A DNA stretch of 54,447 nucleotides from Pacificispira sp002696645. Its GTDB lineage: Bacteria > Pseudomonadota > Alphaproteobacteria > UBA8366 > Aestuariispiraceae. The translations under genes and the position numbers were made by a program. Below the pieces are notes generated by a model. The model saw nothing but the letters and a program-made list of their open reading frames with translations. It was not told where the DNA came from and made no database searches. The stretch spans positions 1 to 54,447 of the forward strand of contig NZ_JBLZHU010000014.1 in the NCBI RefSeq assembly GCF_048892425.1. Reading direction: 5' to 3'. Shown here one piece after another: positions 1-7,977 of the stretch. Each line of letters opens with the position of its first letter. Positions within the stretch are counted from its first letter, which is position 1.

Positions 1-519
1 TTTCTGTCTACCCGTCCCTAAAACCCAAAGCGGCCCCGGCGCGCAGCGTCGGAACAAGCACGCGCTAGCGTGCGCTCTTTCTTTTCTGGTTTTGAACATT
101 CGGAAACCCAAGAGGGGGGTCCTTGTAACACCCCCTTCTTCAATGACATGGCGCAATCAGGAGTAGTAATATGTAAGGCGTGGGGTGTCTACTGAATGTG
201 ATTGCGTTGAATGTTGATAACCTCGACCATATTGATGTACAGTTTCCTTGGAAGGCCTACCGTCTTGCCAGGAGATACCGAGAAGAACTCGGGTTTAAAG
301 AACTTAGGGACAAAGCCACTGAAACTCGAACGCGACTAGAACCCTTAATCGGACTCGACTTCGCGACCTCATAAAGGAATGACCGGGGATGGTCCACTAA
401 CGTCTCGGAATCAGCCATAACCAAGGGGAGTTCGTGACGGTCTCAACGGCACTGACGCGGTCATCTTAACTGTGACACGTCATCCAACGACCGGCAAACC
501 TGACGCCACGCCACGTAAG
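1..519. other. No supported gene at left edge
   Basis: I see no recognisable gene here. A 64-codon frame beginning with GTG at 180 and ending at 374 has no clear ribosome binding site and resembles nothing I know. A short dyad (GCGC-TAGC-GTGCGC type) lies near 61-76. The stretch lies just beyond the 3' end of the leftward DedA-like gene. Confidence 0.4.
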
Positions 520-1045
520 TTAACACAAAAAAACAAACAAAAGGGCGACACTAACGACCCCCCAATTTCTGTCAGCGGCGGAAGCAACAATGTTTCCGAA
601 GAAGTAGCCAGTTCCAACCAGTATGCCAGCCCAAAGAGCTGCGGACGCTGCGTTTAATATAGTAAAGGTTCGCCACGGAATTTCTCCCAAACCAACAGGT
701 ATTGCACCTATCGTGCGCATTCCCTTAGGGTAGCGATATATAAACAAGTACAAGATGCCGTATCGGGCCATAAGGATACGCGCTCTTTTTATGGCTTCCT
801 GGGTCCAGGTCCATCTTGCGAAAATGTGCTCACCATAGCGCCGCGCCAATGCAAACCGCAGCTCATCGCCCAGATACCCACCCGCAAAGCTCAAGATCAG
901 AACGATACTTGGGTCCAATGCGCCCTTGTAGGCCGCGAAACCCGCGAATAGGGGGAGTGCTCCACTCTTCAAACTGCAGTAAGCGGATAGGCAAGGCGTA
1001 AACCAGCAAGCCATACTCTTCCAACAAGGCGAGAAATGTTTCCAT
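520..1045 (-). pseudogene. DedA-family membrane protein, frameshifted
   Basis: DedA/SNARE-associated proteins are inner-membrane proteins linked to lipid scrambling and envelope homeostasis. The C-terminal part, from about 985 down to the stop at 520, reads as a DedA protein: a segment ending PLFAGFAAYKGALD, a GGYLGDELRFALARRYG stretch, a RYPKGMRTIGAIPVGLG core and a last hydrophobic helix. The expected N-terminus METFLALLEEYGLLVYAL starts at 1045 but lies in another frame. The two frames must be joined by a shift near 970-990. Either the gene is broken or there is a sequencing error. It is the last gene of the leftward metal/thiol operon, 42 bases after the SCO1 gene. The family call is firm; function in this operon is unknown. 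Confidence 0.7.
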
Positions 1046-1087
1046 TGCACCTTATTTCTTCACAGGTAACGCTGTGGCGGCTTGAAG

Positions 1088-1705
1088 CTACAACACCCGG
1101 CGTATCTTTTGGACGGCCACTCCTGGAGGTTCATGCTGATCGATTGTGGTAACGAACTCTCCATTAGCATTGTATACGAACACGCTGGCGGAATGGTTCA
1201 TTGTGTAGCTTTCATCCACCGTTACGCGCTCATACGTGACTCTGAATGATTCGGCGGCTTTGAGCGTTTGACCAGCCGAGCCCGAATAACCGGTGATCGC
1301 TGTATGGAAATTGCTGACATAATCCGCCATCACCTGAACAGTATCCCGTTCAGGGTCAACCGTAATGAAAACTGCCTGGATGGGAGACGTTTTATCGCCA
1401 AGTTCTTCCAGCCATCCCGATATGTTGGATAGGGTTGTTGGGCAGACATCAGGACAATATGTGAACCCAAAGAATACAAGAGTGGGGCGTCCGATCCAGT
1501 CCTTCGGGTGTGTCCGACCTGAATGATCCGTTAGTTGGAAGTTCATTTCATAAAATGGAAGTGGGAGAGATTGTGATGCAACTGAATAGGGGTCGATAGC
1601 TCGCCCTGGACCATCGACCTGCCACCAACCAATGAACAGTGTTATCGCGACTAAGCCGAGGCCGCCTGCAATATACACAATCAATTGACGAACTGCGCCG
1701 TTCAT
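1088..1705 (-). CDS. SCO1/SenC family protein
   Basis: SCO proteins are membrane-anchored, thioredoxin-fold copper chaperones or thiol reductases acting in the periplasm, often for the CuA site of cytochrome oxidase. This 205-residue protein has one N-terminal membrane helix (about residues 8-27), then the copper motif CPDVCP in the context FFGFTYCPDVCPTT, the FITVDPERDT segment and a downstream His (TMNHSASVFVY) that would complete the Cys-Cys-His site. The start codon overlaps the lspA stop (ATGA), indicating translational coupling. It is the second SCO protein in the operon, and the two are clearly diverged in sequence, so they may serve different targets. The family is secure; copper delivery versus thiol reduction cannot be told. 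Confidence 0.92.
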   Translation of the reverse strand: MNGAVRQLIVYIAGGLGLVAITLFIGWWQVDGPGRAIDPYSVASQSLPLPFYEMNFQLTDHSGRTHPKDWIGRPTLVFFGFTYCPDVCPTTLSNISGWLEELGDKTSPIQAVFITVDPERDTVQVMADYVSNFHTAITGYSGSAGQTLKAAESFRVTYERVTVDESYTMNHSASVFVYNANGEFVTTIDQHEPPGVAVQKIRRVL

Positions 1706-2250
1706 TGACCAGTATCCAGCTGACTTCCGCGCGGCTTTGATTTCGGTGATTGATCTTCTTCCTGGTTAGATTTACTGGATTGCGTTTTCATGGTGAACGC
1801 AAGTAAGCACACTACACCTACCGTGATGAAAATATCCGCGACGTTAAAAACCGGCCAATGATACGAACCAACATATAGAGCGATAAAATCCGTGACCGCT
1901 CCGTCATGCATTCGATCAACAACGTTACCCAGCGTGCCTCCGATAACTGCGGCGAATATGTACATCTTGCCCCGATGTCGCGTACGCCAAAACCAAAACC
2001 CAAAAACCCCAATGATCACAATAGCAAGCCCTGACAGTATCAATGGCCCCCATACCCCGAGACCGCCAAGCAACCCAAAACTAACGCCGCGATTATAGAC
2101 AAGCACAAAGTCGAAGAATGGGAGGATGGGAATACGTTTAGGAGGGTCCATGATGACTGTTAGCACGTACCACTTCGTGCCGATATCAACGCCAGTCAAA
2201 AGGACGGCGAATAGAAAGGCCGCCATGGCGTTTCGTACATGATGTCGCAT
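1702..2250 (-). CDS. lspA: Lipoprotein signal peptidase (PbrC-like context)
   Basis: This is an aspartic peptidase of the inner membrane that removes signal peptides from prolipoproteins. The 182-residue protein has four predicted membrane segments and both catalytic aspartate motifs: GNVVDRMHDGAVTDF and FNVADIFI. I chose the ATG at 2250 over an in-frame TTG six bases upstream. It overlaps the next gene by four bases. A second lspA inside a metal operon recalls pbrC of the Cupriavidus lead-resistance operon, a signal peptidase homologue; that supports a role in metal tolerance, perhaps processing of metal-induced lipoproteins, rather than being the housekeeping copy. The enzyme call is firm; the specialised role is inferred from context. 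Confidence 0.92.
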   Translation of the reverse strand: MRHHVRNAMAAFLFAVLLTGVDIGTKWYVLTVIMDPPKRIPILPFFDFVLVYNRGVSFGLLGGLGVWGPLILSGLAIVIIGVFGFWFWRTRHRGKMYIFAAVIGGTLGNVVDRMHDGAVTDFIALYVGSYHWPVFNVADIFITVGVVCLLAFTMKTQSSKSNQEEDQSPKSKPRGSQLDTGQ

Positions 2251-2313
2251 TATCAATCTCTATCCATTTGAAAAACCAACGTCGGGTGGCGGATTGGGTA
2301 AGTCTGAGTTTTG

Positions 2314-2787
2314 TCAATCTGAAAACTTTGGGCCTGAGGCGGCTATCCCATAGACGGGAACCGCAACATCAACTGGCCCTGCATTCTCAAAGTGCAGGGT
2401 CATTGATATGGTTTCCCCCTTTTTCAACGGATTTTTCAATTCCATGAGCATGATGTGCAATCCCCCTGGCTCCAGGATGGCCGTTGTTCCAGCAGAAACT
2501 TCGACATTACCCGCAGGACTCATTCTCGCAAGACCGTCTTTAACCTCTGATTTATGGACCTCAGCCATACCAGCGGCAGGTGTAGTGACCATTGTAAGAA
2601 CGTCGGTAACGGCTCCACCGTTTCGAATTGTGAGATAAACAGCAGTTGGTCTTGATACGCCAATTGACGCGCGAGCCCATGGTTTCTCTACAACAAGATC
2701 GGACGCATAAACGTCGGCTGCAGACGTCAATAGAACCGCGATAACTGCTATAAACACGAAAAGAGCGGTCTGTTTTATTCTGAACAT
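2314..2787 (-). CDS. PCu(A)C-type periplasmic copper chaperone
   Basis: PCu(A)C proteins bind Cu(I) in the periplasm and pass it to cytochrome oxidase, often with SCO proteins. The 157-residue product has a signal peptide ending near VYA, then the fold with the conserved Met/His ligands: an AEVHKSEVKDGLARM segment and a GGLHIMLM segment, matching the family pattern H-X(n)-M-X(n)-H-X-M. The ATG at 2787 is preceded by AAGGA; an in-frame TTG lies two codons upstream. It sits between the first SCO gene and lspA with short gaps, so it is surely in the same operon. Direct pairing with a SCO gene strengthens the copper assignment. Confidence 0.9.
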   Translation of the reverse strand: MFRIKQTALFVFIAVIAVLLTSAADVYASDLVVEKPWARASIGVSRPTAVYLTIRNGGAVTDVLTMVTTPAAGMAEVHKSEVKDGLARMSPAGNVEVSAGTTAILEPGGLHIMLMELKNPLKKGETISMTLHFENAGPVDVAVPVYGIAASGPKFSD

Positions 2788-2799
2788 CAGCAATAATCC

Positions 2800-3405
2800 T
2801 TACAATCTTTTATTTAGTTCCGTGACAAAAACCTCCGTCGCGGTGCCGTACCCGAAGGTTCGTACGAAGGTACCGTCGGGTGAGATGAGATAGACCGCAG
2901 ACGTGTGAGCTACGGCATAGTTGCTTTGATCTCTATCCGGCTGTTGCTTTTCATAATAGGCCTTAAAGGTTTCGACGGCGCTGGCAATCTGTTTCTCGGC
3001 GCCGGTCAGCCCAACGATAGTAGGATGGAATGCCGACACGTACTCCGCCATACTTTCAACGCGGTCACGCTCAGGATCAACTGAGATAAAAAGTGGTGTC
3101 ACGCTAGCTGCCTTCCCACCAATCTGATCTATGACCACCGCAAGGTCCGAAAGCGTCGTCGGGCAGATATCAGGGCAGTTCGTAAATCCGAAGAAGACTA
3201 AGAGCCACTGCCCCCTGTAGGTCTTCTCGGTGACTGTATTCCCTTGGTGATCAACAAGCATAAAACTTGGCGAGAAGGCATTCGATTCGGATTGTGACGA
3301 TGCCTCAAAAACTGGGTTTCCTGTGCCGCGCCAAACAAAGAGGCCGATATACACGGCCAACATGATCGCAACGGTCCCCCAGAGAATGTATCGGATTTTC
3401 TTCAA
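2800..3405 (-). CDS. SCO1/SenC family protein
   Basis: A 201-residue thioredoxin-fold protein anchored by one N-terminal helix (about residues 5-25). It carries the CPDICP metal motif in FFGFTNCPDICPTT, the FISVDPERDR segment and the later His in YAVAHTSAVYLI, together the Cys-Cys-His copper site of SCO proteins. Its start overlaps the stop of the DsbA-like gene by four bases, so it is translated with it. Together with the PCu(A)C gene just downstream this is the standard pair for copper insertion into cytochrome oxidase. It could equally act as a thiol reductase for that pair. The family call is secure. Confidence 0.92.
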   Translation of the reverse strand: MKKIRYILWGTVAIMLAVYIGLFVWRGTGNPVFEASSQSESNAFSPSFMLVDHQGNTVTEKTYRGQWLLVFFGFTNCPDICPTTLSDLAVVIDQIGGKAASVTPLFISVDPERDRVESMAEYVSAFHPTIVGLTGAEKQIASAVETFKAYYEKQQPDRDQSNYAVAHTSAVYLISPDGTFVRTFGYGTATEVFVTELNKRL

Positions 3406-4043
3406 TTGTCTTCAACCTCAGACCGCACGAGTTCATAGAGTTGCTGGGGACCAAATTCTTGCAGCGACTTTCCGTTCACAAAGAAGGTAGGCGTACCTTT
3501 TACGCCAGCTGCTTTCACATCCGAAGCATCTTGATCAAGCACCCTTGTAACTTCTGGTAACAAGGCATCTTTCTTGGCGCGGGTTATATCCAACCCTGTA
3601 CCGGCAATGACGGACCAAACGCTATCTGCTGCGCGTCCGTGCGGGGCCCAAAGGGGTTGAGTCTCGAGTAACCGTTCTAGCACCACTTCAAACTTTCCTT
3701 GCATGCGTGCAGCTTCCAGAATCCGAATAGCGCCTTCAGATTGCGGATGAAAATTGGCGTATCGCAGGACAACTCGGACCTTGCCTTCGAAATTTGACAT
3801 GATGTCTTTAACGTAGGGATGAAAGGCACGGCACGCCTCGCATGCTGGATCGAAGAACTCTACAATCGTTACCGGAGCGTCCACTGGCCCAAGGACGGGT
3901 GCATGCGAACGCACAAGGAAAGTCTCATCCGCTGCATTTCTAACAGCGTTTTTGTCCACCGTTGGAACGTACATATACGCTCCAAGGCCAAAAATACCGA
4001 CAGCCGCGATACCGGTTGAAACGAGAATAGTCCGACGATTCAT
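3402..4043 (-). CDS. DsbA/DsbG-like thiol oxidoreductase
   Basis: Periplasmic thioredoxin-fold protein that oxidises or isomerises disulfides. I chose the ATG at 4043 (213 residues) because it overlaps the dsbB stop as ATGA and is followed by a good signal-anchor (MNRRTILVSTGIAAVGIFGL). The active site is CEAC in VEFFDPACEACRAFHPYV, and the cis-Pro segment reads VKGTPTFFVNG. An upstream extension in the same frame would run inside dsbB and is unlikely. The CEAC dipeptide is unusual: classical DsbA has CPHC. It is coupled to DsbB, which would reoxidise it, and to a SCO gene. The family is sure; oxidase versus isomerase is open. Confidence 0.88.
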   Translation of the reverse strand: MNRRTILVSTGIAAVGIFGLGAYMYVPTVDKNAVRNAADETFLVRSHAPVLGPVDAPVTIVEFFDPACEACRAFHPYVKDIMSNFEGKVRVVLRYANFHPQSEGAIRILEAARMQGKFEVVLERLLETQPLWAPHGRAADSVWSVIAGTGLDITRAKKDALLPEVTRVLDQDASDVKAAGVKGTPTFFVNGKSLQEFGPQQLYELVRSEVEDN

Positions 4044-4507
4044 GACAACCTCTTCAGATAAGGGTGCAGAAGGAGAAAAGTGATAGCGACGAACGCCGCA
4101 AAGGACAAAAACGGCAACGGCACAATGCCGAAAACCGTCTGTTTTGCACCGGCGCATGACGGCCCACTTAGCTCACAAGGTTGAATTATTTCCGGGACAA
4201 TCCCGATAAAGAGCAAGCTGTGCCAAAAAGCGATCAGTCCGCCCACGATTGAAATCGGCAACACGTAACGGTAAATGGTTGTATCCTCCAAATAAGCGGC
4301 GATACCCAGGATCAGGGCCAGAGGAAACATGGCGATACGCTGATACCAACAGAGAACACAAGGCGTCTGCCCCATAACTTCACCGATAAAAAGCGCCCCC
4401 AAAGTCGATACGAGAGCAATGATCCAGGCCAACGAGAGCGCGGAGTTCTGTAAGGATCTGCTGGTCACCTGCTCGTGCCCTTCACTCTGCTGGAGCGGTC
4501 GCAGCAT
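4040..4507 (-). CDS. DsbB-like disulfide bond formation protein
   Basis: Inner-membrane quinone reductase that recycles DsbA. The 155-residue protein has four hydrophobic helices, a first periplasmic cysteine pair (CVLC, in GQTPCVLCWYQRIAMFP) and a second pair in the later loop (QPCELSGPSCAG). These are the two redox pairs expected of DsbB. The gene begins inside the last codons of the cation exporter (26-base overlap) and its stop overlaps the DsbA-like start, so the genes are translationally linked. Its partner is clearly the neighbouring CEAC protein. Housekeeping dsbB is normally elsewhere, so this is a metal-linked second copy. Confidence 0.9.
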   Translation of the reverse strand: MLRPLQQSEGHEQVTSRSLQNSALSLAWIIALVSTLGALFIGEVMGQTPCVLCWYQRIAMFPLALILGIAAYLEDTTIYRYVLPISIVGGLIAFWHSLLFIGIVPEIIQPCELSGPSCAGAKQTVFGIVPLPFLSFAAFVAITFLLLHPYLKRLS

Positions 4508-5114
4508 GATGCCGCCGCTCCCTCAGTGCCTGTAAGACGATTTGAAATGCAGACCATAGGAATAGCCCCGCCATCAGGGCTGCCACGATCAAATCCGGCC
4601 ACGCGGACTGGGTGAGGAATACGGTACCGGCCGCTCCAATAACTGCGACATTGCCGATTGCGTCGTTTCGACTGCATAGCCAAACCGAGCGAACATTCGC
4701 ATCCCCGTCCTTGAACCGAAGCAAGATAAGAACACTGACCACATTTGCAGTGAGCGCCAGAATTCCAATCGTTCCCATAATCGGGGCACTTGGCACACCA
4801 AGGATCAAAACTTGATACGCGGTCGATCCAAATACCCATACGCCCATAGCAGCAAGGCTGATCCCTTTGATAAGAGCAGCGGTAGCGCGTACCCGGAGTG
4901 ACATGCCGATCACAAAGAGAGACATCCCGTAGGTCAGAGTATCTCCCAGAAAATCTAACGCATCGGCTTGTAACGCTTGTGACCCGGCAAAGGCTCCGGC
5001 TGCCATCTCGATGAAGAACATCGTGGCGTTGATGGCAATCACCCACCACAAAGCCTGTCGGAAATCCTTAGACGCCCCATCGAACTTCGCCTCTGTTCCA
5101 CAACACCCACTCAT
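4482..5114 (-). CDS. CDF-type cation efflux transporter (short form)
   Basis: Cation diffusion facilitators export Zn, Cd, Co or similar ions using proton antiport. The 210-residue product shows five to six hydrophobic segments, with metal-site motifs in helix 2 (QADALDFLGD) and helix 5 (CSRNDAIGN). It lacks the long cytoplasmic C-terminal domain of CzcD-like members and ends in a short His-bearing tail. The N-terminus MSGCCGTE holds a Cys-Cys pair. The ATG at 5114 is chosen over upstream in-frame starts because those would overlap the MerR-type promoter. It is the first gene of the leftward operon, directly under that promoter, which points to induction by the metal it exports. Confidence 0.85.
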   Translation of the reverse strand: MSGCCGTEAKFDGASKDFRQALWWVIAINATMFFIEMAAGAFAGSQALQADALDFLGDTLTYGMSLFVIGMSLRVRATAALIKGISLAAMGVWVFGSTAYQVLILGVPSAPIMGTIGILALTANVVSVLILLRFKDGDANVRSVWLCSRNDAIGNVAVIGAAGTVFLTQSAWPDLIVAALMAGLFLWSAFQIVLQALRERRHHAATAPAE

Positions 5115-5154
5115 ATTGGTCTCAATCCTCTTGTAGTAACCTGATCGAACCCTC

Positions 5155-5185
5155 ATTCTAATTGCTATAGTTATTGTAGGTTCAA
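5155..5185 (-). promoter_or_regulatory. MerR-type promoter/operator for the CDF-dsb-SCO operon
   Basis: Read leftward, a -35 TTGAAC (5185-5180) and a -10 TAGAAT (5160-5155) are separated by 19 bases holding an imperfect dyad (CTA...TAG). The 19-bp spacer is the hallmark of promoters activated by MerR-family metal sensors. It lies between the exporter gene and the divergent MerR gene, which also places it to repress its own synthesis. Confidence 0.8.
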
Positions 5186-5197
5186 GAGGAAAATTAC

Positions 5198-5635
5198 ATG
5201 GCCGTTTTATTGACGATCGGACGGGTAGCGAAAGCCACCGGCTGCACGGTGCAGACAATTAGGTATTACGAGCAGATTGACCTGATTCCAGCCCCAGACC
5301 GATCAGTGGGCAATCAGCGCATTTATGAACCATGTCATGTCGACCGACTATATTTTGTGAAGCATGCCCGCGAACTGGGGTTCTCACTCGCCGCTATACG
5401 CGAGTTGCTCAGCTTGTCCGATGATCCAAACCAGTCGTGTGCAGCCGCTGACATTATCGCCCGGGACCAACTGGCACAGGTCGAGCGAAGAATTACGCAA
5501 CTGGAATCCTTGAAAACAGAGCTTGAACGCATGATCAAACAGTGCAGCGGTGGCCGCATTGAAGACTGCAGAGTGATCGAGGTGCTGGGAGATCACCACC
5601 AATGCCTTACTAACCATAAGAACGCTGTTGGATGA
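5198..5635 (+). CDS. MerR-family metal sensor (CadR/PbrR type)
   Basis: DNA-distorting activator that senses divalent metal and turns on the divergent operon. The 145-residue protein has the N-terminal winged helix (TIGRVAKATGCTVQTIRYYEQ), a long dimerisation helix, and the three Cys of the Cd/Pb/Zn sensors: one in NQSC and two in the loop KQCSGGRIEDCRVIEVL. The tail is rich in His and Cys (GDHHQC). AGAGGA precedes the ATG. Among the four MerR proteins of the window it is closest in pattern to the one at 34111. Pb, Cd or Zn specificity cannot be decided from sequence. Confidence 0.92.
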   Translation: MAVLLTIGRVAKATGCTVQTIRYYEQIDLIPAPDRSVGNQRIYEPCHVDRLYFVKHARELGFSLAAIRELLSLSDDPNQSCAAADIIARDQLAQVERRITQLESLKTELERMIKQCSGGRIEDCRVIEVLGDHHQCLTNHKNAVG

Positions 5636-5843
5636 CCTCTGGGAAGAGTTTAGCAAAATAGGCAGCCCCAAAGTTCTTTGGAGCAATCCGTTAGCAATGA
5701 ACAGAAAGTTAAGAAACTTCGGCTTTTGGCTAGCAACAAATCTTCCCGATTGCCACGGAATACGTCCAATATGGTAGCAAACGCAGAACTTGTGCTCCCT
5801 AATGCGCCTCCACCCCTGCTTCCTATATGCTTCCTAAAGCAGA

Positions 5844-5867
5844 AGCCCCGCTGGTGAGAGCGGGGCT
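5844..5867 (-). terminator. Hairpin downstream of the tRNA-Met fragment
   Basis: Nine-base arms (AGCCCCGCT and AGCGGGGCT) around a six-base loop form a strong GC hairpin. It lies 16 bases beyond the CCA end of the leftward tRNA fragment, where a tRNA terminator is expected. No clear U-run follows. Confidence 0.6.
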
Positions 5868-5883
5868 AAAGTATTGATTTATT

Positions 5884-5928
5884 TGGTTGCGGGGGTAGGA
5901 TTTGAACCTACGACCTTCAGGTTATGAG
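5884..5928 (-). tRNA. tRNA-Met (CAT) 3' half, truncated at an att site
   Basis: Read leftward from 5928, the sequence gives the anticodon loop with CAT, the 3' anticodon stem, variable loop, T arm (GGTTCAAATCC), acceptor strand and encoded CCA: the 3' half of an alphaproteobacterial initiator- or elongator-type tRNA-Met. The 5' half is missing and is replaced at 5929 by unrelated DNA. Breakage at the anticodon loop next to an integrase gene is the usual footprint of island insertion into a tRNA gene; the intact tRNA would lie at the far end of the element. Not functional as it stands. Confidence 0.8.
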
Positions 5929-5980
5929 TTTGAAGTCCGCTTGTTCTCTCAGGATGCAGGGAGATGGATAGAGATACTTT
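5924..5980 (+). repeat. Left arm of a perfect 57-bp inverted repeat
   Basis: These 57 bases are the exact reverse complement of 7757-7813. The arm overlaps the last five bases of the tRNA-Met fragment (ATGAG) and runs to GATACTTT. It ends 111 bases before the integrase start. Sequence outside both arms differs, so the repeat limits are sharp. Confidence 0.95.
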
Positions 5981-6091
5981 CTTATTGATATCATTATCTT
6001 TTTTATTGACTCGATGATTGACCATGTCACACCATGATGGCTCAAGATACAGATATCTTGCTTACCTATTGCTTACCCAATGGAGGGAGTA

Positions 6092-7285
6092 ATGTCAAAG
6101 CTCGCCAAGGCCACGATCGATAAGACACGTGAAGCGGCCCGCATACAAGGTCAGGAGATCGTTGCATGGGACACCACGATGCCAGGCTTTGGCATTCGGG
6201 TTAAACCGTCGGGCACGGTGAGTTTCATGATCCAGTACCGCAATGAATACAACAAATCACGCCGCCATACGATTGGCCGCTTTGGCATAATGACACTGGA
6301 GGAAGCCAGGACCGAAGCCCGAACCCTTCTCAGCGCATCGAGCCGGGGTAGAGACCCTCGAGCAGATCGCCTGCGCAAGCGAAACGAGAACTCAGTCGCA
6401 GATCTGGCAGCCCGGTACATGCAAGAGCACTGTGAGGGACGCTGCAAGCCGTCAACCATCGAAGCGCACAACTGGCTGCTGAATAAGTTCATATTGCCAA
6501 AAATGGGACGGTTTCTACTTTCCGAACTGACCAGTGCTGATATTGGTCATCTACACCAATCCTTAATAGGTACGCCCTACAACGCAAACCGGGTCCTTGG
6601 ACTTCTAAAGGCCATGCTGGGACATGCCGAGTTGTGGGGCTTGTTGGAAAAGGGTGGCAATCCAGCAGTATCCATCCGCCCATTCAGAGAAAAGAAGCGC
6701 CAGCGGTTCCTCTCCCGGGAAGAGCTTGCCAGGCTGGCGAAAGCAATTGATGACAGCGAGAATGAACGTCTTATCTCACCGCATGTTGCAGGGGCGATCC
6801 GCCTGTTAATCGTAACCGGCGCACGATCCGGTGAAATCATAAACATGTGCTGGAGTGATATCGATTGGGATCGACGTTTGCTTATCCTGCGCGAACACAA
6901 AACAGATGTTAGCGGCATAAAGGCACTTCCTCTCAATGCGATTGCGCTCGATATTCTAAAGGAGATACCCCGTGACCCAGAAAACCCCTATGTGATCACA
7001 GGGCTCAGAAAAAATGCACCCCTGGTCAATTTGCAAAAGCCATGGCGCAGGATTCGGAAAAGAGCTGGCTTGGACGATGTTCGTATACATGACCTGCGCC
7101 ATTCTTTTGCAAGCTTCGGCGTAACAACTGGAGCATCGCTTCCTGTTATTGGCGGATTGCTGGGCCATCGGTCCATGTCGGCCACGTCTACATATGCCCA
7201 TCTATCTCAAGATCCGCTTCGGGATGCATCTGACAAGGTGGGGGTATTGGTCGGAGACATTATGCGTCCCAAAGCGGTGCTTTGA
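6092..7285 (+). CDS. Tyrosine-type site-specific integrase (P4-like)
   Basis: Integrase that inserts and excises a mobile element, usually at a tRNA gene. Domains in the 397-residue protein: an N-terminal arm-binding domain of the P4/DUF4102 type (DTTMPGFGIRVKPSG), a core-binding domain, and the catalytic domain with R in TGARSGEI, the HDLRHSFAS box, the LLGHRS His and the nucleophile Tyr in TSTYAHL. All catalytic residues are present. I prefer the ATG at 6092, six bases after GGAGGG; another ATG lies four codons upstream. It sits beside the truncated tRNA-Met and between the 57-bp inverted repeats. It is intact and may still be active. Confidence 0.93.
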   Translation: MSKLAKATIDKTREAARIQGQEIVAWDTTMPGFGIRVKPSGTVSFMIQYRNEYNKSRRHTIGRFGIMTLEEARTEARTLLSASSRGRDPRADRLRKRNENSVADLAARYMQEHCEGRCKPSTIEAHNWLLNKFILPKMGRFLLSELTSADIGHLHQSLIGTPYNANRVLGLLKAMLGHAELWGLLEKGGNPAVSIRPFREKKRQRFLSREELARLAKAIDDSENERLISPHVAGAIRLLIVTGARSGEIINMCWSDIDWDRRLLILREHKTDVSGIKALPLNAIALDILKEIPRDPENPYVITGLRKNAPLVNLQKPWRRIRKRAGLDDVRIHDLRHSFASFGVTTGASLPVIGGLLGHRSMSATSTYAHLSQDPLRDASDKVGVLVGDIMRPKAVL

Positions 7286-7461
7286 TGATCAAGCTGTTGG
7301 AGGCAATTATATAGCGATGACACGGTAAAATCCTGTAATCTGTGGTAGTTTACAGGTTGGCTGAAGGCAGGATTGCATGTCGAAGTGCCAAAGGCAGCTT
7401 CAACTCTCAGACAGCCACCAGTTTTTCGGATCAACCCTTAGCCAAAAACAGGAGATGTTCC

Positions 7462-7656
7462 ATGGACGGTGATGATGATCAGACTAAGGACGACAAGCCA
7501 GAAGAAACTAACCCTCACAAAAACATCGTGGCTTTAGGGCATTACCGCAGTGCCAGCGGCCAATTTACCGGTGGCTTCATGCTAACCAAGAAAGACGGCG
7601 AAACAGAAATGGTTACAACAGAGTCCTTTGTGAGCAAGAAGCCACCCGCCGATTGA
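7462..7656 (+). CDS. Small hypothetical protein next to the integrase
   Basis: A 64-residue, strongly acidic then polar protein, not recognised. It opens with Asp/Glu/Lys-rich sequence (MDGDDDQTKDDKPEE) followed by a more ordered segment (NIVALGHYRSASGQFTGGF). The ATG at 7462 has AGGAGA about eight bases upstream, which decides the start. It lies 177 bases after the integrase, on the same strand and inside the inverted repeat. Size and location are like an excisionase or recombination directionality factor, but no HTH is visible, so I assign no function. Confidence 0.5.
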   Translation: MDGDDDQTKDDKPEETNPHKNIVALGHYRSASGQFTGGFMLTKKDGETEMVTTESFVSKKPPAD

Positions 7657-7756
7657 ATCTCAAAATTAGGTAAGCAAGGGTAAGCACTCGAGGTCATGCG
7701 CAGTGCAACTCAATGTAACACAACCAATCAACCGGGTGCAGGGCGTTGCCATCTCA

Positions 7757-7813
7757 AAGTATCTCTATCCATCTCCCTGCATCCTGAGAGAACAAGCGGA
7801 CTTCAAACTCATC
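7757..7813 (-). repeat. Right arm of the 57-bp inverted repeat
   Basis: Exact reverse complement of 5924-5980. The arm ends with CAAACTCAT and is followed by CCTTGAGG, forming a six-pair stem with an eight-base loop. No tRNA sequence flanks this copy. The two arms enclose 1776 bases with the integrase and the small gene. Confidence 0.95.
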
Positions 7814-7977
7814 CTTGAGGACCATGTGTGCCAAACCAAAAAATTCAAACATCCATAGACGTCGACACAATCCACATTCAATCAGGATTTGCATATTTTA
7901 TGCTCTTCACATTTTGAAAGAATCATTTCTACGATTTTTTATTATCAGATTGGAACCTGATCATTAGGAGGATTTCG

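Noticed and set aside
180..374. A 64-codon frame at the left edge starting with GTG
   Set aside because: No ribosome site, no similarity I recognise, and it is isolated. Kept only as a note under the left-edge region.
7757..7830. A second truncated tRNA at the right inverted-repeat arm
   Set aside because: The stem-loop CTTCAA...TTGAGG looks like an anticodon arm, but no T arm, acceptor strand or CCA follows.
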